A stretch of 64,000 nt of DNA from Pelagimonas sp. (GTDB lineage Bacteria; Pseudomonadota; Alphaproteobacteria; Rhodobacterales; Rhodobacteraceae), in assembly GCA_025210265.1 (NCBI GenBank), contig JAOASD010000007.1, positions 1 to 64,000 on the forward strand, given 5' to 3'. How positions within the stretch are numbered: the stretch's first letter is position 1; each line of letters starts with the position of its first letter. The notes below the pieces were generated by a model. It saw only the letters and a list, made by a program, of their open reading frames with translations, did no database searches and had not been told where the DNA came from. Both the position numbers and the translations under genes were made by a program. This document shows positions 17,800 to 26,978 of this stretch, one piece after another.

Positions 17800-18516
17800 A
17801 TGACCACCTCGAACAAGCATCCCGACGCGCCCTGGCGCAATTTCTATGGCCGCGTCCATGGCAAAACGCTGAAATCGGCGCAGCAGACCTATCTTGAAGA
17901 AGATCTGGCCGCGCTGTCCCCCGGAGCCGTGGACTGGGAAGCCAATCCCGATCGCGCACCGCTGGATCTGCAGGCGCTGTTTGGCGGCAAACCGGTCTGG
18001 CTGGAGGTCGGCTTTGGCGGGGGCGAGCACATGGTGCATCAGGCCGCGACCTATCCGGATGTCGGCATCATTGGCTGCGAACCGTTTATGAACGGTGTCG
18101 CCATGGCGCTTGGCAAGATCCGGCAGGCAGGTGTGGAAAATATTCGCATCCACCCCGGCGATGCGCGCAACCTGTTTGACGTGCTGCCCGAGGCCTCGCT
18201 GGACAAGGCGTTTCTGCTATACCCCGATCCCTGGCCGAAAAAGCGCCACCACAAGCGCCGCTTTGTGACCCAGGATCACCTGCGCCCGCTGGCCCGTGCC
18301 CTGAAACCGGGGGCGGAATTCCGTGTCGCCACCGACATTCCCGATTACGTGCGCCAGACGCTGGAGGAAGTGCCCGGCGCGGGGTTTGAATGGCTGGCCG
18401 AGGGGCCGGGCGACTGGCGTGATCCCTGGGGCGACTGGATTTCGACTCGGTATGAGCAAAAGGCACTGCGCGAAGGGCGCGTGCCCCACTATCTAACCTT
18501 CCGCCGGTTGGGATAG
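17800..18516 (+). CDS. trmB: tRNA (guanine-N7-)-methyltransferase TrmB
   Basis: A 238-residue SAM-dependent methyltransferase that makes m7G46 in tRNA variable loops. The SAM site is LEVGFGGGEHM, and GCEPFMNGVA and LLYPDPWPKKRHHKRRF are the TrmB hallmarks. The ATG at 17800 (MTTSNKHPDAPWRNFYGR) is chosen as the family-like N-terminus; the frame is open 87 bases upstream through the metK terminator. It lies behind the metK gene, the source of its cofactor, but a terminator separates them. Confidence 0.94.
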   Translation: MTTSNKHPDAPWRNFYGRVHGKTLKSAQQTYLEEDLAALSPGAVDWEANPDRAPLDLQALFGGKPVWLEVGFGGGEHMVHQAATYPDVGIIGCEPFMNGVAMALGKIRQAGVENIRIHPGDARNLFDVLPEASLDKAFLLYPDPWPKKRHHKRRFVTQDHLRPLARALKPGAEFRVATDIPDYVRQTLEEVPGAGFEWLAEGPGDWRDPWGDWISTRYEQKALREGRVPHYLTFRRLG

Positions 18517-18521
18517 CGCGC

Positions 18522-18580
18522 TGGGGGCGCTGCCCCCGCCCCTTTCGGGGCTCCCCCGGAGTATTTTCAAAGAGAAGAAG
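18522..18580 (+). repeat. Dispersed palindromic intergenic repeat, copy B
   Basis: TGGGGGCGCTGCCCCCG, then CCCTTTCGGGG, CTCCCCCGGAGTATTTTC and AAAGAGAAGAAG. It shares order and sequence with copies at 13333-13381 (reverse orientation) and 36284-36341. It starts five bases after the trmB stop. Confidence 0.8.
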
Positions 18581-18644
18581 CCCGCTGTCTGGACGCTAAC
18601 GGTTCGGCGGTTTATCAGGCTGTTGACAGCGAATTGGAGGCTTC

Positions 18645-19988
18645 ATGTCCGCACACGGCACACCCATCCCGATGACATCGCACAAATGCGGCCCGCTGAG
18701 CGGCGAGGCCCATGTGCCCGGCGACAAATCCATTTCGCATCGCTCGTTGATTTTGGGGGCGATGACGGTTGGGGAAACCCGCGTGACCGGGCTGTTGGAA
18801 GGGCAGGATGTGCTGGACACGGCCAAGGCGATGCAGGCCTTTGGTGCAGAGATCGAAAAGAAAGACGGCACCTGGCACATTCACGGCGTCGGGGTTGGCG
18901 GCTTTGCCGAGCCGGAAAACGTGATTGATTGCGGCAATTCCGGCACCGGGGTGCGGTTGATCATGGGGGCCATGGCGACCTGCCCGATCACCGCGACCTT
19001 TACTGGCGATGCCAGCCTGAACGGCCGCCCGATGGCGCGGGTCACGGATCCGCTGGCGCTGTTTGGCGCGAAATCCTATGGGCGCGCGGGCGGGCGGTTG
19101 CCGATGACGATTGTCGGCGCGGCAGATCCTTTGCCTGTGCGCTACGCGACGCCGGTGCCGTCGGCGCAGGTGAAATCGGCGGTGCTGCTGGCCGGTTTGA
19201 ACACGCCCGGCGAAACCGTGGTGATCGAGCGCGAGGCCACCCGCGATCATTCCGAGCGGATGCTGGCCGGGTTTGGCGCGACCATCACCAGCGAAAACAG
19301 CGACGAAGGTCGGGTCATTACCCTGCAGGGCCGCCCGGAATTCACACCGCAGGATATCATCGTCCCGCGTGATCCGTCTTCGGCGGCCTTCCCGGTTTGT
19401 GCGGCGCTGATCACCGAAGGATCGGATGTGCTGGTGCCCAATATCGGGCTGAACCCGACCCGCGCGGGGCTGTTCTTTACCCTGCAGGATATGGGCGCGG
19501 ATCTGACTTTTGAGAACATGCGCGAAGAGGGCGGCGAACCGGTTGCCGATCTGCGCGCGCGCTTCTCGCCCGATATGAAAGGGATCGAAGTCCCGGCAGA
19601 GCGCGCGGCCAGCATGATCGACGAATATCCGGTGCTGTCCGCCGTGGCGGCTTTTGCCAGTGGCAAGACCCATATGCCCGGCGTCAAGGAATTGCGCGTC
19701 AAGGAAAGCGACCGGATTGATGCCATGGCCGTAGGTCTGCGCGCGGCTGGCATCACCGTCGATGAGGGCGAAGATTGGTGGACTGTGCATGGTCGTGGAT
19801 TTGGCGATGTGCCGGGCGGCGTCACGGTGCAAAGCCATCTGGATCACCGCATTGCCATGTCCTTCCTTGTGATGGGGATGGCGACGGAAAACCCGATGCG
19901 CGTGGATGACGGCCAGCCGATCGCGACCTCTTTCCCGATTTTTGAAACGCTGATGGGCGATCTGGGCGCCAAGATCACCCGCGCATGA
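18645..19988 (+). CDS. aroA: 3-phosphoshikimate 1-carboxyvinyltransferase (EPSP synthase, class II-like)
   Basis: A 447-residue enzyme of the shikimate pathway. [16 protein letters not shown] near residue 27, [44 protein letters not shown] and [14 protein letters not shown] are all present and resemble the class II (CP4-like) group more than E. coli. The substrate-loop motif is GNSGTGVR, with Gly where CP4 has the Ala linked to glyphosate tolerance. GGAGG lies 5 bases before the ATG. The next gene overlaps its stop by 4 bases. Confidence 0.95.
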   Translation: MSAHGTPIPMTSHKCGPLSGEAHVPGDKSISHRSLILGAMTVGETRVTGLLEGQDVLDTAKAMQAFGAEIEKKDGTWHIHGVGVGGFAEPENVIDCGNSGTGVRLIMGAMATCPITATFTGDASLNGRPMARVTDPLALFGAKSYGRAGGRLPMTIVGAADPLPVRYATPVPSAQVKSAVLLAGLNTPGETVVIEREATRDHSERMLAGFGATITSENSDEGRVITLQGRPEFTPQDIIVPRDPSSAAFPVCAALITEGSDVLVPNIGLNPTRAGLFFTLQDMGADLTFENMREEGGEPVADLRARFSPDMKGIEVPAERAASMIDEYPVLSAVAAFASGKTHMPGVKELRVKESDRIDAMAVGLRAAGITVDEGEDWWTVHGRGFGDVPGGVTVQSHLDHRIAMSFLVMGMATENPMRVDDGQPIATSFPIFETLMGDLGAKITRA

Positions 19989-20485
19989 GCGCCCGGACGG
20001 TCTCTGGCCTGGTGGCGCTGGCGCTGTTTCTGATGATGGCGCTGGCGTTGCAGACCTGCGTTGCGCCGCTGACGGCGGACCGCTTTCTGCCGCAGGCCAG
20101 CTGGGCCGGATATGACCGGGCGCAGCTGGGCGAGCTGGCTTTGGCCCTGCGCAGCGCGCCGTTTGGCGGGCGGCCCGATCTGGTCTATGGGGCCGTGGTC
20201 GGCCTGTTGGACAGCGGGTTTATTCTGGCGTTTGGCGCCTGGACCGTGATGTCGCTGGCCGGGTGGCGTGGCTGGGCGCTTGCGCTGGGATATGCGGCGC
20301 TAGATCTGGCAGAAAACACCCTTTTGCTGCAGGCGGTTGGCTGGTTTGGCGCTGCGCCTGAACTGATCAATGCAACGGATGCTGCCCTCGCCCCCGCCGC
20401 GTTTTTCACCAAGGTCAAGCTGCCGCTGGCGGCGCTGATCCTGATCCTGTCAACCTTGCCCCTGCTGCGCGCCCCGCGCCGCTGA
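19985..20485 (+). CDS. Four-helix membrane protein of unknown function
   Basis: A 166-residue protein overlapping aroA by ATGA, so it is translationally coupled. Hydrophobic helices lie at about 5-25, 68-90, 95-118 and 145-163 ([17 protein letters not shown] at the start, [15 protein letters not shown] at the end). No catalytic motif or known family is evident. It sits between aroA and cmk and is probably in one operon with them. Confidence 0.75.
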   Translation: MSARTVSGLVALALFLMMALALQTCVAPLTADRFLPQASWAGYDRAQLGELALALRSAPFGGRPDLVYGAVVGLLDSGFILAFGAWTVMSLAGWRGWALALGYAALDLAENTLLLQAVGWFGAAPELINATDAALAPAAFFTKVKLPLAALILILSTLPLLRAPRR

Positions 20486-20499
20486 TACCGGAGGTTCCG

Positions 20500-21105
20500 A
20501 TGCCGTTCACCATTGCTATTGATGGCCCTGCCGCTGCCGGAAAAGGCACGATTTCCAAGGCCGTGGCCGCCCATTTCGGCTTTGCCCATCTGGATACCGG
20601 GCTGCTGTATCGCGCGGTGGGGCGGCGTATGCTGGCAGGGGATGCCCCGATTGATGCGGCGCAAAGCCTGACCCAAGAGGATCTGGAGCGCGACGATCTG
20701 CGCACGCCCGAGGTCGCGCAGGCGGCATCCAAGGTTGCGGTGATCAGCGAGGTGCGCGCCGCCCTGCTGGATTTCCAGCGCGCCTTTGCAAGGCGGGCGG
20801 ATGGGGCCGTGCTGGATGGGCGCGACATTGGCACGGTGATCTGCCCCGAGGCCGAAGCCAAGCTGTTCGTCACCGCCAGCGCCGAAATCCGCGCCCAGCG
20901 CCGCTTTGCTGAACTGGCACCGCAGGGGCTGGCCTCCAATCTGGACGAAGTGCTGGCCGATGTGCGCGCCCGCGACGAACGCGACATGAACCGCGCCGAT
21001 GCGCCTCTGAAACCGGCCAAAGATGCGGTGATCATCGACACCAGCACGCTGGACATCGCCGAAGCCGTGGCCGCCGCCATCACAGCAGTTGACGCCCGCC
21101 GTTAG
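20500..21105 (+). CDS. cmk: Cytidylate kinase Cmk
   Basis: A 201-residue nucleoside monophosphate kinase that phosphorylates CMP and dCMP. The P-loop is [16 protein letters not shown] near residue 8, with [24 protein letters not shown] and [13 protein letters not shown] following in the usual order. The ATG follows GGAGG. In many alphaproteobacteria rpsA comes next; here the next gene is convergent nagA, and the stops overlap by three bases (TTAG). Confidence 0.94.
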   Translation: MPFTIAIDGPAAAGKGTISKAVAAHFGFAHLDTGLLYRAVGRRMLAGDAPIDAAQSLTQEDLERDDLRTPEVAQAASKVAVISEVRAALLDFQRAFARRADGAVLDGRDIGTVICPEAEAKLFVTASAEIRAQRRFAELAPQGLASNLDEVLADVRARDERDMNRADAPLKPAKDAVIIDTSTLDIAEAVAAAITAVDARR

Positions 21106-22253
21106 CCCTGTCGGCCAAATCCGGGTACAGGCATTTCCACGCCCCCCTGCCAGACCCGGCGCAGGGTCAGGCTGTCATCCAGCCAGACCATATCCGCCGG
21201 GTCGCCGGGGCGCAGATAGCCTGCGCGCAGCCCCATCAGATCAGCCGGAACCGCCCCCAGCATCGGGGCGAGCTGCGCCATCGGCAGGCCCAGCCCGTGC
21301 ACCAGATTGCGCAGCGCCGTGGTCAGGTCCAGATCAGCACCGGCCAGCGTACCATCGGGCAGGGTCAGGTGCCCATCGCGCCGGCTCACACAGCGGCCAT
21401 TCAGGGTAAAGCTCTGCGCAGGGCTGCCCGCAACGGCCATAGCGTCGCTGACCAGAAACAGCTGCCCCGGCCCCTGTTTCGCGGCCAAAGCCGCACGGAT
21501 GGTTTCAGGATGGACATGGATGAAATCCGCGATCAGCCCGGCGTTAAGCGCCCCGCTGTTCAGAGCCGCGCCCACCAGACCAGGGCTGCGCGAACCCAGA
21601 GGGCTCATGGCGTTGAACAGATGGGTGACGCAGCGCGCCCCGGCCTGCGCCGCCGCCACTGCCTGTTCATAGCTGCAGGCACTATGGCCCAAAGACACCA
21701 CAATCCCGGCCTGCACCAGCTGCGCAATCTGCGCCGGGGTCACAGTTTCAGGGGCCACTGTGACCATCAGCGCGGGCAGGCGCGTTACGGCCTCGCGCAG
21801 CAGATCCAGATCCGCCTGAGCCATGGGGCGAATCAAGGTCGGGTCATGCGCCCCTGCCTTGGGCTGCGCCAGATGCGGACCTTCCAGATGCAAACCAGCG
21901 ATGCCCGGCACACCGTCCCGACAGGCAGCGGCCACCGCGTCAATCGCGGCGCGGGTCACATCGGGCGTATCCGTGATCAGGGTGGGCAGCAGGCGCGTCA
22001 CACCCAACCCCAGATGGGCCTGCGCCATGCGGGTCAGGGTCTGAACCGTGGGCGCGTGATTGAACAGCACCCCATCTCCGCCATTCACCTGCAGATCGAC
22101 AAATCCCGGCAGCAGCCAGCCCCCCGGCAGCGCCACGTTTTGCGACACAGGGGCCTCTGGGCCGGGCATCGTGACCTTTGGCCCTGCGATCTGCAGCCGG
22201 TCCAGCCACTGCGATCCGTCAAAAACCTGTGCGCCGGTGAAAAGCGTTGTCAT
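21102..22253 (-). CDS. nagA: N-acetylglucosamine-6-phosphate deacetylase NagA
   Basis: A 383-residue amidohydrolase that converts GlcNAc-6-phosphate to glucosamine-6-phosphate. Motifs are [32 protein letters not shown] (metal Glu and substrate His), [28 protein letters not shown], and FLVSDAMAV with the catalytic Asp. The start [11 protein letters not shown] at 22253 overlaps the upstream kinase stop by ATGA. Together the pair suggests recycling of peptidoglycan or chitin-derived amino sugars. Confidence 0.92.
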   Translation of the reverse strand: MTTLFTGAQVFDGSQWLDRLQIAGPKVTMPGPEAPVSQNVALPGGWLLPGFVDLQVNGGDGVLFNHAPTVQTLTRMAQAHLGLGVTRLLPTLITDTPDVTRAAIDAVAAACRDGVPGIAGLHLEGPHLAQPKAGAHDPTLIRPMAQADLDLLREAVTRLPALMVTVAPETVTPAQIAQLVQAGIVVSLGHSACSYEQAVAAAQAGARCVTHLFNAMSPLGSRSPGLVGAALNSGALNAGLIADFIHVHPETIRAALAAKQGPGQLFLVSDAMAVAGSPAQSFTLNGRCVSRRDGHLTLPDGTLAGADLDLTTALRNLVHGLGLPMAQLAPMLGAVPADLMGLRAGYLRPGDPADMVWLDDSLTLRRVWQGGVEMPVPGFGRQG

Positions 22254-23101
22254 CTCTGTTCCTGTGCCAATTGCAAAGCACCCTCCAGCGCGGTTGCCTG
22301 AGCTGCGCGCAGGCTGCGTTGCATCTCTGCTGGCAAATAAGACCGATAGGCCGGGCCGATCCCGCCGATCAGGCACAGCGCCTGCCCCTCTTGCCACCCA
22401 AGCGCCGTTAGCCCGCTGGCGACATATGCGGCCCCACGCGCCAATAAGGTCTCGGCCACGGCATCCCCCTGTTCAGCCGCGGCAACCACCTGCGGCGCCA
22501 ATCCGGCAAAGTCGCGGGGGGCGGCGGTGCTGGCCCAGGTGAGGAGGTCAGCCACAGACGCAAACCCGTCGCGCAAGGCATGGGTCAAAGCGGTCTGAGA
22601 TCCCCAGCCCTCGTCCACGCGCAGCGTTGCAGACAGCGCCTCGCGCCCCAGCCACGCGCCCGACGCCTCGTCGCCCAGAGCCAACCCATACCCGCCCTGA
22701 AACCGCGCGGTGCCCGACATCTGAACCCCCAGAAAAGATCCAGTCCCCAGCGCCGCAAACCCACCATCGCGCGCGCCCAGCGCACCGACCAGCGCGGCGC
22801 GGCGGTCCTCTTCGATGCGCGCATGGCGCAGCGGCAGCGCCTGGGCCAGCGCCGCGCCTATTTCGCTGGAAATCACCCCGGCCACGCCCAGATAGGCAGG
22901 CCAGCCTGCCAGATCGTCCAACCGCAGACCCGCCTGCGCGGCAAGCCCCTGCAACACCGACAGGATCGCAGTGCGCGCGCCTTCGAAATCGCTGCTGGCA
23001 TTGCAGCCAGGGCCGGTGAACGTCACGCAACGCCCCTGCCACAACAGCGCCGCCCTGCAGGTGGTGCCCCCGGCATCCACGCCAATCACGCCTGTGTCCA
23101 T
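22250..23101 (-). CDS. BadF/BadG-type ATPase, likely N-acetylglucosamine kinase
   Basis: A 283-residue ASKHA-fold kinase. The phosphate-1 loop is IGVDAGGTTCRAAL near residue 6, with later GTGSFLGV (phosphate-2) and CLIGGIGPAY (adenosine loop). The BadF/BadG/BcrA family includes GlcNAc kinases, and the 4-base overlap with nagA makes GlcNAc the likely substrate: it would give the GlcNAc-6-phosphate that NagA uses. No nagB or sugar-specific regulator is next to it. Confidence 0.82.
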   Translation of the reverse strand: MDTGVIGVDAGGTTCRAALLWQGRCVTFTGPGCNASSDFEGARTAILSVLQGLAAQAGLRLDDLAGWPAYLGVAGVISSEIGAALAQALPLRHARIEEDRRAALVGALGARDGGFAALGTGSFLGVQMSGTARFQGGYGLALGDEASGAWLGREALSATLRVDEGWGSQTALTHALRDGFASVADLLTWASTAAPRDFAGLAPQVVAAAEQGDAVAETLLARGAAYVASGLTALGWQEGQALCLIGGIGPAYRSYLPAEMQRSLRAAQATALEGALQLAQEQR

Positions 23102-23175
23102 GATGCTACCTCGCCCGATCTCTCAGATGTGCCGCATCTGCAGCGGGTTTCAAAGGGGGATTTTCACCAAACCGC

Positions 23176-24042
23176 TCAGCCCGGCAGGGTCAGCACGCTG
23201 GTCAATGTCGCGGTGGCTGCAAACACCGCCAGAACACCGCCTATTTCCAACGCAATCACCCGCGCCAGATGCTGCGCGGCCTGCGCATCCCCGGCCCGCA
23301 TTGCTGGCACAAAGCGGGTCTTGTTGGCCGCAGCCAAGGTCAGGACACCGCCCACAAGCCCCAGTTTGATCAGCAGGGTCTGGCCATAGCCGGTCGTGAC
23401 CACAGCCGCCAGATCTCCCAACAGGATCCGCGCCAGCACCAGCCCCGCCAAGATCAGCATCGGCACAACACCCAACGCGACCTGCCCAAAGCGATGCCCC
23501 AAACGGGCCGCCCGATCCAGATGTTCGGGCTGCAGAGACAGCGCGCGCAACGGGCCAAGGATCCCAACCCAGAATGCGATCCCCAACAGATGCAGCCCCA
23601 AAAGCAACCGCAGCCCCGTGATCTCTTGCTGCGGCACATGACCGATCTGCGCAAAAGACCACAGGGCGGCCAGCCCTCCGACAAGCGCCACAAGATCGCC
23701 GAACCGGGGCAGCAACAGCCCAACCAGAATCAGCACCAGCCCCGCCACGCGACAGGCCAAAGCCGTCCCAACCGGCGTTTGCCACAAAAGGCCCAGCATT
23801 TCAGGATCCGTCATCCCTGCGGCATCCCCGGTCAACGCCGCTCCGCGCAACATGAACCCAAGGACCGCCGCCACAAGCGCGGCCACGGCAAGCAAACCCG
23901 CCTGCCAGCGCATCCTGACCGCCAGCGGGGCCACAAGATCCGCGAAAACCAGCCGCGTGATCACAAGGCCGGTGGCCCCGGTGATCCCGACATACAGCAC
24001 CAGCTTTGCCAGGATCGCCGCACTGCCCCAGATTTCAGGCAT
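23176..24042 (-). CDS. copD: CopD-family copper membrane protein
   Basis: A 288-residue polytopic membrane protein with about eight helices. LLLGLHLLGIAFWVGILGPL and the closing AAATLTSVLTL are CopD-like. CopD proteins move copper across the inner membrane or support periplasmic copper handling. The start MPEIWGSAA at 24042 lies 2 bases from the copC stop. It is the last gene of a minus-strand unit with a His/Met-rich protein, cytochrome c and copC. Confidence 0.85.
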   Translation of the reverse strand: MPEIWGSAAILAKLVLYVGITGATGLVITRLVFADLVAPLAVRMRWQAGLLAVAALVAAVLGFMLRGAALTGDAAGMTDPEMLGLLWQTPVGTALACRVAGLVLILVGLLLPRFGDLVALVGGLAALWSFAQIGHVPQQEITGLRLLLGLHLLGIAFWVGILGPLRALSLQPEHLDRAARLGHRFGQVALGVVPMLILAGLVLARILLGDLAAVVTTGYGQTLLIKLGLVGGVLTLAAANKTRFVPAMRAGDAQAAQHLARVIALEIGGVLAVFAATATLTSVLTLPG

Positions 24043-24044
24043 GG

Positions 24045-24386
24045 TCACTTGACCGTAAAGGAAAACGCGCCCTGCATGGCGTGCCCATCCACCCCCAGCC
24101 CGCGCCATTCCACACGATACAGCCCGGCCCCCTGCCCCGGAAGCTTCAGCATAAACACCCGGTCGAACCCGGTCTGCGCCCCAAGATCCAACCGCACCGG
24201 CGATTGATCCTGATAGTGCACACTCACCCGCGTCAGCCGGATACCATCAGCAAAGCTGAGGCTGATTTCCTCGGGGGGCTGGGCCATCACAGCGCCATTT
24301 TCAGGCGTGGTGCTGTCCACACGGGAATGGGCAAACGCCCCTGTTGCCAGGGACGCGATCACTGCACATGCGGCAAGATATTTCAT
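24045..24386 (-). CDS. copC: CopC-family periplasmic copper-binding protein
   Basis: A 113-residue exported protein. The signal peptide is cleaved before HSRVDSTTPENGAVM, which places a His at or near the mature N-terminus, the usual CopC copper ligand. The domain ends with WRGLGVDGHAMQGAFSFTV, a CopC hallmark with another His. GGAG lies 9 bases before ATG 24386. It works with CopD encoded 2 bases downstream. Confidence 0.9.
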   Translation of the reverse strand: MKYLAACAVIASLATGAFAHSRVDSTTPENGAVMAQPPEEISLSFADGIRLTRVSVHYQDQSPVRLDLGAQTGFDRVFMLKLPGQGAGLYRVEWRGLGVDGHAMQGAFSFTVK

Positions 24387-24399
24387 TTGCGGGGGCTCC

Positions 24400-24843
24400 T
24401 TACTGAATGCCATTGGCGCGTTGAATATGCCGAATATAGGCGATGATCATAGACACATCCCCGCGGGTCAGCCCGGCGACCGGGGGCATATCCCCAAACC
24501 TCCAGTGGTGGCTTCTGACGCCCAATGCAACAGCCCGCTGAAAGGAGTCGTCCCCGTGGTGGCTGGGTTCGTAAATCACATGGACCAGCGGAGGCCCCAC
24601 CCCGTCAACACCCACGGCATTCAGACCATGACACACGGCACAGGCAGTTTCAAAAATCTGCTGCCCGATAGCCGCAGGGCCGTCAATTGGCGGCACCTGA
24701 ATGGCCACCAGCGCGCGCGCGTCAGGCTGTGGCACGTCAGCTGCAGCAGGGGTCGGGATATGGGGAGCAGGGCGTAGAAAGACAAAAGCAGCAGTGCAGG
24801 CCGCCACGGCGCCAAGGCCAATCAGGATATGTTTTCGGGTCAT
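24400..24843 (-). CDS. Class I c-type cytochrome
   Basis: A 147-residue exported or membrane-anchored monohaem cytochrome. The N-terminal hydrophobic segment (ILIGLGAVAACTAAFVFL) is followed by a Pro/Ala linker. The haem site is CAVCH near residue 70 and the distal ligand is probably Met in FGDMPPVAGLT. It is encoded 13 bases upstream of copC. An electron-transfer partner for periplasmic copper oxidation is a possible role, but this is inference from the neighbours. Confidence 0.88.
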   Translation of the reverse strand: MTRKHILIGLGAVAACTAAFVFLRPAPHIPTPAAADVPQPDARALVAIQVPPIDGPAAIGQQIFETACAVCHGLNAVGVDGVGPPLVHVIYEPSHHGDDSFQRAVALGVRSHHWRFGDMPPVAGLTRGDVSMIIAYIRHIQRANGIQ

Positions 24844-24938
24844 TGAGGGATCCTAACGAAGTGAAACAGAAACCAGCCGCACGGGTTTGGCGGCAGGGAC
24901 AGGGCGTTCACGCCTGTGAACACCCGGTGGGATCTGAA

Positions 24939-25322
24939 TCATAGGTTAGGCGGCCGGTCCGGGCTGTCTGGCCCAGCCAAAGCGACCAAAGACAGAACCT
25001 GCCAGATCACCCTCGTTTCAGGCCGATCCCCCTTTGGGGACAGCGGATGCGGCAAAAGCACAAGCGTATTGCACAACAGTGGGTTACAGCCATCATGCGC
25101 GATGCTTTCTGTGTCACTCGACGGCTCTGTGTACTGCGGTTTTATATGCTGCGCCGCGCCCATATGGTCCATATGAGAGGCCTGCTCGGGCGCGTGCAGA
25201 TGCGTTTCGCACGCAACGGGAATACAGCCCGCCAACATCGCATGTGCTGCGCCGCCCATCCCGGTCAGGACGGTCAGACAGACAACAAACCATGCCAAAA
25301 CTATGTTCCGAAAGCGCCTCAC
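24939..25322 (-). CDS. His/Met/Cys-rich secreted protein of copper cluster
   Basis: A 127-residue protein with a signal-like N-terminus (VLAWFVVCLTVLTGMGGAAHA). The mature part has a metal-binding look: CETHLHAPEQASHMDHMG and two more cysteine pairs (CIPVAC, CNPLLC). I recognise no named family, though small copper-cluster proteins of this kind occur. The start is uncertain: GTG 25322 gives a normal signal peptide, while an in-frame GTG at 25379 would add 19 residues; neither has a good ribosome site. It heads the cytochrome-copC-copD unit. Confidence 0.6.
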   Translation of the reverse strand: MRRFRNIVLAWFVVCLTVLTGMGGAAHAMLAGCIPVACETHLHAPEQASHMDHMGAAQHIKPQYTEPSSDTESIAHDGCNPLLCNTLVLLPHPLSPKGDRPETRVIWQVLSLVALAGPDSPDRPPNL

Positions 25323-25591
25323 AGCAGAACGGTAGCCTATATACGCCCCCGACACAACGCTGGCTGCCACGGGGATCACCCGTCAAACCCACCGGCTGTT
25401 TTCCCGTGCCTGACAATCGTCGCGCTTTTACCCACATGCGTAATGTCTGCGTAATGAAACATGTCAGAATGGGCCACCTCAACACATCGGTAACACAACA
25501 GGTAACGCATCGGTAACGCGCCCCAGAATGGGCGCAAAGGTGAGGCCGATAGAAAAAGAGGTAAACCGTTGACCGATCGTCATCTATTCGC

Positions 25592-25678
25592 TGGTACCCG
25601 CGGCCGGACTCGAACCGGCACGGCCTATTCGGCCTAGAGATTTTAAGTCTCCTGTGTCTACCATTCCACCACGCGGGC
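25592..25678 (-). tRNA. tRNA-Leu (anticodon UAA)
   Basis: The minus strand gives an 87-nt class II tRNA with GCCCGCG at the 5' end, the D-loop GGTGGAATGGTAGACAC, anticodon loop CTTAAAA (UAA), a variable arm (AGGCCGAATAGGCCG), the T-arm CCGGTTCGAGTCCGG and encoded CCA. The first acceptor pair is G-U. Confidence 0.95.
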
Positions 25679-25722
25679 GCCAGCGTGGCGACAATACCCG
25701 CGTGGCACGGAGTGTAAAGACG

Positions 25723-26280
25723 CTATAGATCCTGACCCGAGGGCCTCAGCATATGCCGTTCCGGCAGCCACGGGTTCAGCGCCAGTGCCGCGCGCAGGGC
25801 ATCCTGTGCCTCGGCTTCGCGCCCAAGGGCAAAAAGCGAAAGCGCCCGGCCCGATAGCGCCCCGATATGGCGCGGGTTCAGCTCTAGCGCGCGCTCCAAA
25901 TCAGGCAGGGCCGCAGCAAAATCCTGTCGCAGGAAATTGACAAAAGCGCGCTGGTTATAGCCTTCGGCGTAATGCGGACAGTAGCCGACCAAGGCGTCAA
26001 ACCGGTCCAGCGCACGCAGAAAATCATAGCCCTCGCGCGCGCGCATCCCTTCGTTCAGGATTTCCTGACTGGGTTCATCCGGGGCCTCCGCCCACAGCGC
26101 CCACATCTGGTTCGAAATCTCACGCGCCTGCTGATCTGTCTCGGCCCCCTGCAATTGCGTGATCAGCCCGTTCAACGCAGAGGAATGATCCGGCACCTCA
26201 GGGCAGCCATCCGCAAACGCCCCCTGCGCCATAAACGCAAAAGGCAGGGTCAGAGAAAAAACAAGATGTCGCATAGGCAT
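25723..26280 (-). CDS. Exported TPR-repeat protein
   Basis: A 185-residue protein with a signal peptide (LVFSLTLPFAFMAQGAFA, cleavage near residue 23). At least two TPR units occupy residues 100-175: YAEGYNQRAFVNFLRQDFAA, LPDLERALELNPRHIGA and LSLFALGREAEAQDALRAAL. It is probably a periplasmic scaffold of unknown partner. The start could also be the second ATG at 26274. It stands alone between tRNA-Leu and putR. Confidence 0.8.
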   Translation of the reverse strand: MPMRHLVFSLTLPFAFMAQGAFADGCPEVPDHSSALNGLITQLQGAETDQQAREISNQMWALWAEAPDEPSQEILNEGMRAREGYDFLRALDRFDALVGYCPHYAEGYNQRAFVNFLRQDFAAALPDLERALELNPRHIGALSGRALSLFALGREAEAQDALRAALALNPWLPERHMLRPSGQDL

Positions 26281-26383
26281 CAGTCTGGGCCGAATTGCCG
26301 ATGGGTCAAGTCACATGACCGAGATCACCGCCCCGCCCACGGTCGGATCCAGGCGCAGCACAGCCCCCCTTCACCCCCGCGCC

Positions 26384-26845
26384 TCAGGCCAGCCCGTCCT
26401 CTTTCACCGCCTGCATCGCCACATAGGTCGAGGTCAGAGACACCCCAGGCAGGGTCGAAATCTTTTCCGCCAGAACCCGGCGATAGGCCCGCATGTCAGA
26501 TGTCCTGACCTTCAGCAAATAGTCAAAATTCCCGGCGATCAGATGCGCCTGCTCGACCTCTGGGATCAGGCTGACCGCCTTGTTGAAGGCCTCAAGCGCG
26601 GTTTCACGCGTGTCGCTCATGCGGATCTCGACAAAGGCCACGTGATCCATGCCCAACCGGATCGGATCCAGGATTGCCCGATAGCCCCGGATCACCCCAG
26701 CCTCTTCCAACCGGCGCAGCCGGGCCTGGGTAGGCGATTTCGACAGGCCGATCCGTTTGGCCAGCTCTGTGATGGAAATGCGCCCTTCCGAGGCCAGCTC
26801 TGTCAGAATCGCACGATCAAACCGATCCAGATCTTCGATTTCCAT
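26384..26845 (-). CDS. putR: Lrp/AsnC-family regulator, likely PutR
   Basis: A 153-residue Lrp-type regulator. An N-terminal helix-turn-helix (ITELAKRIGLSKSPTQARL) is followed by an effector-binding RAM domain (HVAFVEIRMSD, EVEQAHLIAGNFDYLLKV). The ATG at 26845 has GGAGGGAAAA just upstream. It is divergently transcribed from putA, the arrangement of PutR in alphaproteobacteria, where it activates putA in response to proline. Confidence 0.85.
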   Translation of the reverse strand: MEIEDLDRFDRAILTELASEGRISITELAKRIGLSKSPTQARLRRLEEAGVIRGYRAILDPIRLGMDHVAFVEIRMSDTRETALEAFNKAVSLIPEVEQAHLIAGNFDYLLKVRTSDMRAYRRVLAEKISTLPGVSLTSTYVAMQAVKEDGLA

Positions 26846-26858
26846 TTTTCCCTCCAGA

Positions 26859-26894
26859 TGGAAATTATTCGAACCATTGATCCTTTGATTTCCA
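26859..26894. promoter_or_regulatory. Possible PutR operator
   Basis: An inverted repeat TGGAAAT (26859-26865) / ATTTCCA (26888-26894) with a 22-base spacer lies in the putR-putA divergent region. The position suits an Lrp-type operator; the assignment is inference. Confidence 0.35.
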
Positions 26895-26978
26895 CAGTTC
26901 AATGAATTTTCCCGCTTGATACCGCTTAGGATGGGAAAAAAGGAAACTATCCCCCTCAGAGTGCGGAGCCCCGAAACC

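Noticed and set aside
18645-19988. CP4-like AroA as a glyphosate-tolerant enzyme
   Set aside because: The key position is Gly, not Ala, so tolerance is not supported despite class II-like motifs.
25480-25520. Short direct repeats CATCGGTAAC as a CRISPR or iteron array
   Set aside because: Only two copies with irregular spacing; no spacers, leader or cas/rep genes.
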